10,953 nucleotides of DNA from positions 20,128-31,080 of the forward strand of contig DCJS01000028.1 in assembly GCA_002319955.1 (NCBI GenBank). Reading direction: 5' to 3'. The translations under genes and the position numbers were made by a program. Numbering within the stretch: the stretch's first letter is position 1; every line of letters begins with the position of its first letter. The notes below the pieces were generated by a model, which ran no database searches, was not told the origin of the DNA, and was given only the letters and a program-made list of their open reading frames with translations. Source of the DNA: Flavobacteriales bacterium UBA1694 (GTDB taxonomy: Bacteria > Bacteroidota > Bacteroidia > Flavobacteriales > Weeksellaceae). Shown here piece after piece: positions 5,686-10,953 of the stretch.

Positions 5686-6619
5686 ACGAATTGAAGTCCA
5701 GTTTGCAGTCCGAATCTACACTTAACGTAACAGAAGCTCCAATTATTAGGGGACGGTTATCATAAATGTGACCGTTAGGAAATCCAAAAAGTGTAGGGAA
5801 ATCATAGGATTCTAGGCGCTGTGCAATAAGCTGATAAGAAAAGGGGTCGTAAGAGGCTTCATAATGGTCATTTTGAGTCGCTTTTCCCATATTGATCATT
5901 CCCCCAATAACAAGGCCTTTAATCGATGCAAAAACGCCCGCAAGATCTAAACTAGTAAGCATTCGATCAAGGGCATAATAGTCCTCTCCTATTTCTTCGA
6001 GAAACAGGATCTTGTTTTTAAAGTCAAAACTGTAAGGGCTTCCCAATAATGCGTAAACGAGAGCCAGGTTTCCCCCTACTAATTCACCACGAACGATTCC
6101 TTTTTTATTAAGCTCATGGGGTTGGACACTATAATTGGGTTTTTTTCCGTGTAAAATGTCAAAAATCAGCGAATATGAACTTGGATCAACCTTAAAACTT
6201 GAGGTCTTAATGGTTTGCCCATTGATTGAATAGCATTGGTGATTGGCTAAGTAGCTTTGGATAGCTGTATTGTCTGAATACCCAATATACCACTTTGGGT
6301 GCTTTCTAAATTCATTTAATTTGATGCCTCTTAATAGGTGCTGACACCCATACCCTCCACGGGTAGTCCAAATTGCGTGAATAGACTCGTCGTTCAAGGC
6401 CCAATTAAGGTCATCTAAGCGCTCTTGAATCGTTCCAGAGTACTTGTAGCCGTTATCGAACTCGCCAAGGGCATGTGCCCCTAAAACAGGCTCAAAGCCA
6501 TGATCTCGAATCAAATCGAGCGTGCTCACTAAATCAGCGGCTTTCACCATTCCCGCAGGAGATATTATAGCGATGCGGCTCTGCGCGGCAAGGGGCTTTG
6601 GAAGTAGTTTGACACTCAT
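5684..6619 (-). CDS. S66-family LD-carboxypeptidase (LdcA/MccF-like)
   Basis: Family members are serine peptidases that cut an L-D amide bond. LdcA trims the terminal D-Ala from cytosolic murein tetrapeptides during cell-wall recycling, and MccF relatives inactivate microcin C. The 311-aa protein has no signal peptide, so it is likely cytosolic. The catalytic triad is visible: S115 in YIGYSDNTA, E208 in LFLEEIGED, and H284 in GFPNGH. The nucleophile-side motif TTRGGYG lies at 85-91. The length is normal for the family. It lies 51 nt downstream of the LysE-type gene in the same direction and may be the last gene of the rpiB-rnr run. Which substrate it uses (murein peptide or a peptide-nucleotide antibiotic) cannot be told from the sequence; murein recycling is the default expectation. 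Confidence 0.9.
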   Translation of the reverse strand: MSVKLLPKPLAAQSRIAIISPAGMVKAADLVSTLDLIRDHGFEPVLGAHALGEFDNGYKYSGTIQERLDDLNWALNDESIHAIWTTRGGYGCQHLLRGIKLNEFRKHPKWYIGYSDNTAIQSYLANHQCYSINGQTIKTSSFKVDPSSYSLIFDILHGKKPNYSVQPHELNKKGIVRGELVGGNLALVYALLGSPYSFDFKNKILFLEEIGEDYYALDRMLTSLDLAGVFASIKGLVIGGMINMGKATQNDHYEASYDPFSYQLIAQRLESYDFPTLFGFPNGHIYDNRPLIIGASVTLSVDSDCKLDFNS

Positions 6620-6670
6620 AAGATTAATTTAATTTAGACTTGTCCCCACTAATAAAAGTTTGCAACAAGC

Positions 6671-7360
6671 TTAATGAGACTGCTTTTGAATTTTTACGGC
6701 TTTTTTTTGAGCTTCTTCGATTTGACTATCCAGTCTATTGAATTTTTTAAAGCTTTGCAAAAAAACGAGGATACTAAATAACAGTAGAACAACCCCCACG
6801 CTACGTCGGATTCTATTAGCAACCCTTTGATTTAACTTATAATGGAACTGTTTGGCCAGAAATATTTTTACCAAATCAACCGCTAAATAGGTAAGAATAA
6901 CTAGAGAAAGATAAAGAATAAAATTATTATTATCCGGGTATTGGTTCCTTACAGAAACAACCGTTACGAGCCAAAACAGGATGACACCAATATTTAAGAG
7001 GTTGAAAATAAACCCATTGATAAAGGTCTTCCAATAATTTTGAGAAATTAACTTGTCTTCCCCTCTAAGATGCATTTTGGTCTTGGTCACCATCATGAAA
7101 AGACTATAGAAGAATAAAAGCAGGGCGGTAATTCGGTAAAAGCTTGGGTGTTTATCAATAAGATGAACAATATCCGTACTCGCAAAATACGCGGCCACTA
7201 TGCAAAGAATATCGGCTGTAATAACCCCCAGGTCTAGAGCCAACGCGTGGCGAGGTCCCCTTAAAAAACTCGTTTCAATTAAAAGAAAAAAAATGGGTCC
7301 TATAAAAACTAAACTTAGCATTAAACCAAGTCCAACAGACGAGAGTATTAGTTCTAGCAT
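6671..7360 (-). CDS. LysE/RhtB-family membrane exporter
   Basis: LysE-type proteins are small inner-membrane exporters of amino acids or related metabolites. This 229-aa protein has six likely transmembrane helices (about 4-29, 38-60, 74-92, 111-136, 145-169, 184-203) and a charged C-terminal tail (QIEEAQKKAVKIQKQ). The family's first-helix motif is clear: GPIFFLLIETSFLRGPRHALALDLG (written here only as key residues: G21-P22, S31, G35, G45). In helix four the usual N-P-K is N123-I-G instead, a departure that may affect transport or merely mark a Bacteroidota subgroup. It lies 24 nt after rnr, which suggests cotranscription. The substrate is unknown. Confidence 0.8.
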   Translation of the reverse strand: MLELILSSVGLGLMLSLVFIGPIFFLLIETSFLRGPRHALALDLGVITADILCIVAAYFASTDIVHLIDKHPSFYRITALLLFFYSLFMMVTKTKMHLRGEDKLISQNYWKTFINGFIFNLLNIGVILFWLVTVVSVRNQYPDNNNFILYLSLVILTYLAVDLVKIFLAKQFHYKLNQRVANRIRRSVGVVLLLFSILVFLQSFKKFNRLDSQIEEAQKKAVKIQKQSH

Positions 7361-7384
7361 GGTGCAAGTTATTCTATGAGCTCC

Positions 7385-9547
7385 TTAATCGTCCAGATCT
7401 TCTATTTTAAAATCAAGTTGTTTTTGAATTAAATTCGCTTTCATGACTCTAATTTTTACGCGATCTCCAAGTTGGAATTGACGGCCATGGCGAGACCCAT
7501 ACACCGCGTGGGTTTTTTGATCGTACTGGTAACTATCATCCGTTAAATCGCGAAGTTTAATTAACCCTTCCGAACCATTTTCTGGAATTTGTACCCAAAA
7601 ACCAAATTCAGCAACGCCGGAAATAACGCCTTCAAACGTTTGTCCAACGTGTTTTTCCATGAATTTCACTTGCATGTACTTGATGCTCTCTCGCTCAGCG
7701 TCTGCGGCCAAACGCTCTCTAGCGGAACAGTGCTTTGCTTTTTCTTCAACTTCTTCTCTAACGGGGGATTTTCCACCGTCTAAATAATGTTGTAAGAGTC
7801 GGTGGGCTATAATATCTGGATACCTTCTAATTGGTGAAGTAAAATGCGAATAGTATTCAAATCCGAGCCCGTAGTGCCCAATTGGATCTGTTGAATAGAC
7901 CGCCTTACTCATTGAGCGCATGGCTAAGGTTTCAATCATATTCTCCTCAGGCTTACCTTTGATACTTTTTAATAGCGTGTTCAAACTTTGAGTTGTTTGC
8001 TTTGAATTTGAAATATTCATCTGGTAGCCGAAGGTGGTCACAAAATCCCTCAATGCTTCGAGTTTTGTAGGGTCCGGATCGTCGTGGATTCTATAAATAA
8101 AGGTATTGTTCGTGCTTTCTTTCTTTTTAGTAAGTGAGACAAATTCAGAGACTTTCCGATTGGCAAGAAGCATAAATTCTTCAATTAAATGGTTACTCTC
8201 CTTACTCACTTTAAAGTAAACCCCTATAGGTTCGTTACTCTCATCAAGATTAAAGCGCACTTCGCTACGATCAAATGTAATGGCACCATCCTTAATTCGC
8301 TGCTGGCGTAAAATTTTAGCCAGGGTATTTAAGGTATTAATTTCCTCTGATAACTCCCCTTGCCCAGTTTCAATTCGTTCCTGCGCTTCTTCGTATGAAA
8401 AACGATGGTCTGAGTGTGTAACGGTTCGTCCAAACCACTGCTTATGAATTTTTGCCTCCGCATCGAGTTCAAAAACTGCAGAAAAAGTGTATTTATCTTC
8501 GTGGGGACGTAGGGAACACACATCGTTACTTAAAATCTCTGGTAGCATGGGTACAACGCGGTCAACAAGGTAGACCGACGTGGCACGATCGTATGCTTCT
8601 TGGTCGATTAGAGAGCCTGGTCTAACATAATGTGAGACATCAGCAATGTGCACACCGATTTCCCAATTTCCATTTTCCAATACTCGGATTGAAAGGGCAT
8701 CATCAAAATCTTTTGCATCTTTTGGGTCAATCGTAAAGGTAAGCACCGAGCGCATGTCCCAGCGCTTTTGCGCCTCTTCATCATGGATTTCACGGTCTAT
8801 TGAATCGGCCTCATGTTGAACTTCTTCAGGAAACTCGTAAGGAAGTCCGTACTCCGCTAATATGGAATGAATCTCGGTTTCGTGTTCTCCAGGAGCGCCA
8901 AGAATTTGAATTACCTCGCCTTGAGGGTTTTTATCACCTGGGTTCCAGCCGATCATTCTTGCAACAACCTTATCGCCAGCTTGTGCCCCATTAAAATTTT
9001 CCTTTTTGATAAAAATATCGGTGTTGATCACTTTTCGATCGGACACTACAAAAGCAAAATCTTTATGCGCTATATGGTCAAAGGTTCCAACAAATTCTGT
9101 TTTATGCCTTTGTAGGACCTCTAAAACAGACCCTTCCATTTTCTTTCCTTTATAATTATAGGTGACAATCATTACTTTGTCGCCTTGGAATGCATCCTTA
9201 ACATTTTTTGAATGTATAAACACATCGTCCTCTAATCCTTCAACTCTAACGTAGGCATTTCCAGCTTGATTAAAATCAATGATTCCAGTCAAAGTCCCTT
9301 GTATATTCATATTTACGATGTACTTCCCTTTCTCAACTTCCTTAATACGATCGTCTGCAAGAAGTTTATGCAAAGACTGAATTACCTGTTCTCGCTGCCT
9401 TGGGTTTTTATTGTCTGTTCCATCAGAAATCTGTTTATAGTTATAGATTTTTGAGGTGTCTTTATTCATAAATTCAAGGATTGTTTTACCAATCTCTCTC
9501 AATTTATGGTCATTTTTTTGACTAATATATTTGGGTTTTTTTGACAT
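7385..9547 (-). CDS. rnr: Ribonuclease R
   Basis: RNase R is a 3'-to-5' hydrolytic exoribonuclease of the RNase II/RNB family that can degrade structured RNA; it acts in rRNA quality control and mRNA decay. The 720-aa protein has an N-terminal winged-helix-like region (about 10-78), two cold-shock/OB domains (about 82-215), the RNB catalytic domain (about 262-590) and a C-terminal S1 domain (about 634-716). Magnesium-binding aspartates D274, D280, D282 and D283 lie in TIDPKDAKDFDDALSI, and HFTSPIRRYPD (568-578) is the second RNB signature. The long lysine-rich tail of the E. coli enzyme is absent, which probably explains its shorter length. It starts 20 nt after the stop of rpiB, so the two are likely one transcript. 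Confidence 0.96.
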   Translation of the reverse strand: MSKKPKYISQKNDHKLREIGKTILEFMNKDTSKIYNYKQISDGTDNKNPRQREQVIQSLHKLLADDRIKEVEKGKYIVNMNIQGTLTGIIDFNQAGNAYVRVEGLEDDVFIHSKNVKDAFQGDKVMIVTYNYKGKKMEGSVLEVLQRHKTEFVGTFDHIAHKDFAFVVSDRKVINTDIFIKKENFNGAQAGDKVVARMIGWNPGDKNPQGEVIQILGAPGEHETEIHSILAEYGLPYEFPEEVQHEADSIDREIHDEEAQKRWDMRSVLTFTIDPKDAKDFDDALSIRVLENGNWEIGVHIADVSHYVRPGSLIDQEAYDRATSVYLVDRVVPMLPEILSNDVCSLRPHEDKYTFSAVFELDAEAKIHKQWFGRTVTHSDHRFSYEEAQERIETGQGELSEEINTLNTLAKILRQQRIKDGAITFDRSEVRFNLDESNEPIGVYFKVSKESNHLIEEFMLLANRKVSEFVSLTKKKESTNNTFIYRIHDDPDPTKLEALRDFVTTFGYQMNISNSKQTTQSLNTLLKSIKGKPEENMIETLAMRSMSKAVYSTDPIGHYGLGFEYYSHFTSPIRRYPDIIAHRLLQHYLDGGKSPVREEVEEKAKHCSARERLAADAERESIKYMQVKFMEKHVGQTFEGVISGVAEFGFWVQIPENGSEGLIKLRDLTDDSYQYDQKTHAVYGSRHGRQFQLGDRVKIRVMKANLIQKQLDFKIEDLDD

Positions 9548-9567
9548 GAATTAATTTTGGATTAGTT

Positions 9568-9999
9568 CTAACAAGAAATTTTATCAACGCGCAATTGATG
9601 GCGTCCGCCTTCAAATTCGGTGGTTAGAAAGGTTTCAACGATTTCTAACGCGAGTTCTTTGGCAATAAAACGAGCAGGAATTGCAACCATATTGCAATTA
9701 TTATGCTGCTTGGCTAGACTTCCCAGTTCGGGCATCCAACAAAGTGCACAGCGTACCCCTTTATGCTTATTGGCTGTAAGTTGCACTCCTTGACCGCTCC
9801 CGCAAATTAGAATACCAAGTTCGTTCGTTCCATCTTCCACTGAACTTGCAGCTGGATGGACAAAATCTGGATAGTCCACGCTCGCCTCACCAGTTGTTCC
9901 ATAATCAGTAATGGAATAGCGATCTTGAAGCATCGTTTTAAGATATTCTTTGTATTCAAACCCGGCGTGGTCGCATGCAATGGCTATTTTTTTAATCAT
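9568..9999 (-). CDS. rpiB: Ribose-5-phosphate isomerase B
   Basis: RpiB interconverts ribose 5-phosphate and ribulose 5-phosphate in the non-oxidative pentose phosphate pathway, in the cytosol. The 143-aa protein shows IACDHAG (7-13), DYGT (32-35), DYPDF (42-46), the catalytic C66 in ICGSGQGVQLTANK, H99-N100 in KQHNN, N103 and R110 in the NMVAIPAR stretch, and GGRH (131-134). Length and motifs are normal for the RpiB/LacAB family. The start ATG at 9999 gives MIKKIAIACDHAG, the conserved beginning. It is the first gene of a run that continues with rnr 20 nt later. Upstream is an exact TAAATTTG -7 box and the AT-rich non-coding region shared with pgk. Confidence 0.96.
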   Translation of the reverse strand: MIKKIAIACDHAGFEYKEYLKTMLQDRYSITDYGTTGEASVDYPDFVHPAASSVEDGTNELGILICGSGQGVQLTANKHKGVRCALCWMPELGSLAKQHNNCNMVAIPARFIAKELALEIVETFLTTEFEGGRHQLRVDKISC

Positions 10000-10017
10000 T
10001 TTGATTTTTTAATGTTC

Positions 10018-10025
10018 CAAATTTA
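10018..10025 (-). promoter_or_regulatory. Candidate -7 box for rpiB-rnr
   Basis: The minus strand reads TAAATTTG, an exact TAnnTTTG match, 18 nt upstream of the rpiB start codon. No TTTG is seen at the expected -33 position; the first TTATCCCCA element (10049-10057) sits right behind it. Confidence 0.48.
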
Positions 10026-10048
10026 CAATATTATATCTAGTACCTTAT

Positions 10049-10057
10049 TTATCCCCA
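10049..10057 (+). promoter_or_regulatory. DnaA-box-like TTATCCCCA, copy 1
   Basis: TTATCCCCA differs from the DnaA box TTATNCACA at one position (A7 to C). It is one of three identical copies in this intergenic region, and I found no copy elsewhere in the window. Confidence 0.42.
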
Positions 10058-10198
10058 AGTTAAAAAATATTTCAAAATCCAAATATATTTATAACCTATT
10101 GATATAAAATGGTTTACAAACAAGTAAAATTTCGTAACCCCTTGAAACAACTCAATTTAACATTTGTTAAGAAATATGTTAATGAAATCTAAACAACG

Positions 10199-10207
10199 TG
10201 TGCATAA
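10199..10207 (-). promoter_or_regulatory. DnaA box (perfect TTATNCACA match)
   Basis: The minus strand reads TTATGCACA, which fits TTATNCACA at every position. It lies one base from the next TTATCCCCA copy in the same orientation, a tandem arrangement with a 10-bp period (one helical turn). Confidence 0.55.
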
Positions 10208-10208
10208 C

Positions 10209-10217
10209 TGGGGATAA
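10209..10217 (-). promoter_or_regulatory. DnaA-box-like TTATCCCCA, copy 2
   Basis: The minus strand reads TTATCCCCA, identical to the copies at 10049 and 10467, and in tandem with the perfect box at 10199-10207. Confidence 0.45.
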
Positions 10218-10466
10218 CTTCTACTTGTACAAATTTATTATTTTGAGTATAGAAAGTCTGAAAAAATTAAACTGTGCAATCTTTTCGAAACTTCACCCTC
10301 AGTTTTGCAAGGGTTCTCCATAGAGTTGTAGTCCCCAAATTTGACTATGCCCTATTCGTATAGAATTGTTAGTAAAACCTCTAGAATACTTATTTTAAAC
10401 GCGTTAGGATGTGAATTACTTACTAGCTAAATTAGGAATAATTGGGGTGAACTAAATGCTAAAAAC

Positions 10467-10475
10467 TTATCCCCA
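10467..10475 (+). promoter_or_regulatory. DnaA-box-like TTATCCCCA, copy 3
   Basis: An identical copy on the plus strand, followed by TAACTAACA and short AACA/CATA repeats at about 10476-10505. Confidence 0.42.
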
Positions 10476-10596
10476 TAACTAACATCATATAACAACATAC
10501 AACAGTATTCTTTTCTATAAATAAAAAAAAATGATGGATACTGTTAATTAATGTGAACAAAGCACTGTGATGAAATTTTCATGCATTATCTTTTTT

Positions 10597-10605
10597 AAAG
10601 GAGGT
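10597..10605 (+). promoter_or_regulatory. Strong Shine-Dalgarno AAAGGAGGT before a short frame
   Basis: AAAGGAGGT is nearly fully complementary to the 16S rRNA 3' end, four bases before an ATG at 10609. None of the genes in this window that I checked has such a site, and Bacteroidota rarely use them, so it stands out. It does not serve pgk, whose ATG is 47 nt downstream. Confidence 0.5.
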
Positions 10606-10608
10606 TAA

Positions 10609-10674
10609 ATGTTTAGATTTGTTTTTCCATTAAGCAATAAAAATAGAGACTATGAAAAGCATCAAAGATTTTGA
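10609..10674 (+). CDS. Possible 21-aa leader peptide overlapping the pgk start
   Basis: An ATG with the strong Shine-Dalgarno just upstream opens a 21-codon frame (begins MFRFVFPLSNKNRDYEKHQR, ends RF-stop). It overlaps the first 23 nt of pgk in the +1 frame. The peptide resembles no family I know. It could act as a leader whose translation opens or blocks the pgk start. It would not be transcribed if the TAGATTTG box at 10614-10621 is the only promoter, because that start site would lie downstream of its ATG. It may be chance. Confidence 0.22.
   Translation: MFRFVFPLSNKNRDYEKHQRF
10614..10621 (+). promoter_or_regulatory. Candidate pgk -7 box (TAnnTTTG)
   Basis: TAGATTTG is an exact TAnnTTTG match 30 bp before the pgk ATG. 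The -33 position holds a T-run (10591-10596) rather than a clean TTTG. The predicted start site near 10628 leaves a leader of about 24 nt. Confidence 0.5.
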
Positions 10675-10953
10675 TTTTAAAGATAAACGAGCGCTAGTTC
10701 GTGTGGATTTCAACGTGCCACAAAGTGCGGATCTTAAAGTAACCGATTTAAGTCGAATTGAAGCCGCAAAACCAACAATTGATAAAATTTTAAGTGATGG
10801 GGGCTCTGTGGTTTTAATGACTCATTTAGGTCGACCAAAAGGGAAAGTTCAGCCGGAATTTTCACTTATAAATATTGTTGAGGCCATTGAAAAAGTTTTG
10901 AATCATGAAGTTATTTTTTGTCCTGATTGTCTTGGTGAGCAGGCTGATGAATT
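10652..10953 (+). CDS. pgk: Phosphoglycerate kinase (5' part only)
   Basis: Pgk transfers the acyl phosphate of 1,3-bisphosphoglycerate to ADP in glycolysis (reversible in gluconeogenesis), in the cytosol. The window ends after 100 codons, about a quarter of the usual 395-aa length, so only part of the N-terminal, phosphoglycerate-binding domain is present. Visible motifs are LVRVDFNVP (15-23, with D19 and N21), SRIEAAKPTI (34-43, with the substrate-binding R35), and THLGRPKG (57-64, with H58 and R61). The ATG at 10652 gives MKSIKDFDFKDKRALVRVDF, the normal N-terminus. There is no Shine-Dalgarno directly before it. It is divergent from rpiB across the long non-coding region. Confidence 0.95.
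   Translation, partial: MKSIKDFDFKDKRALVRVDFNVPQSADLKVTDLSRIEAAKPTIDKILSDGGSVVLMTHLGRPKGKVQPEFSLINIVEAIEKVLNHEVIFCPDCLGEQADE

Larger units (their letters stand above)
10000..10651. other. Non-coding divergent region, candidate replication origin
   Basis: About 650 bp with no credible gene. It is AT-rich, especially around 10060-10110, and contains four DnaA-box-like 9-mers: one perfect TTATNCACA and three identical TTATCCCCA. Transcription leaves it in both directions (rpiB-rnr leftward, pgk rightward), as is common beside origins. No dnaA, dnaN or other replication gene is visible. It also carries promoter boxes for both flanking genes and a possible upstream promoter (TTTG at 10340-10343, 17 bp, TAGAATTG at 10361-10368). 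Origin function is an inference; a large regulatory region bound by another factor is the alternative. Confidence 0.42.

Noticed and set aside
7589..9454. Several plus- and minus-strand frames of 60-82 codons inside rnr
   Set aside because: They lie fully within a well-supported RNase R gene in other frames, show no family features and have unnatural composition.
9856..10107. Plus-strand 83-codon frame running from inside rpiB into the intergenic region
   Set aside because: Most of it is antisense to rpiB and the remainder is low-complexity AT-rich translation (Ile, Asn, Lys).
10113..10128. Inverted repeat TTTAC/GTAAA
   Set aside because: Five-bp arms in AT-rich DNA are not distinguishable from chance.
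10570..10582. Palindrome ATGAAA-T-TTTCAT upstream of pgk
   Set aside because: Short and built of common AT-rich bases; expected often by chance in such DNA.

Overview
The window looks like chromosomal DNA from a Bacteroidota bacterium, most likely Flavobacteriales. The reasons are moderate-to-low GC, genes that mostly lack Shine-Dalgarno sites, several exact TAnnTTTG promoter -7 boxes, a LytS/LytTR two-component system built around '2TM domain' proteins, and an rpiB-rnr pair. No transposase, integrase, phage gene, tRNA, rRNA or CRISPR array was seen. Family-level placement cannot be made from this sequence.

Layout from left to right: (1) a left-truncated outer-membrane beta-barrel protein gene (minus strand), divergent from mnmA (plus), the tRNA 2-thiouridylase. 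(2) mnmA converges, with only 2 bp between stop codons, on a compact minus-strand signalling operon at about 1783-4786. In transcription order it encodes a 92-aa two-helix membrane protein, a LytS-type histidine kinase with a C-terminal 2TM domain, two free-standing 2TM proteins, and a LytTR response regulator. The last four genes overlap or abut (10 nt, 4 nt, 0 nt). Upstream lies a TACCTTTG -7 box and, just beyond the expected -33 region, a 9-bp/12-bp/9-bp direct repeat that fits the LytTR binding consensus, so the operon probably regulates itself. (3) A Cu-Zn superoxide dismutase lipoprotein gene (plus) with a clear intrinsic terminator. (4) A minus-strand run of rpiB, rnr, a LysE-family membrane protein and an S66 LD-carboxypeptidase. 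(5) A roughly 650-bp AT-rich non-coding region with one perfect DnaA box (TTATGCACA) and three copies of TTATCCCCA, two of the four boxes in tandem. Transcription diverges from this region, which makes it a candidate replication origin. (6) The 5' third of pgk (plus), cut by the window edge, preceded by a TAGATTTG box and by an unusual perfect Shine-Dalgarno plus 21-codon reading frame that overlaps the pgk start.

Most genes are housekeeping: tRNA modification, RNA decay, pentose phosphate, glycolysis, peptidoglycan turnover and oxidative defence. The two parts most worth a closer look are the 2TM/LytTR operon with its predicted operator and the non-coding region before pgk.
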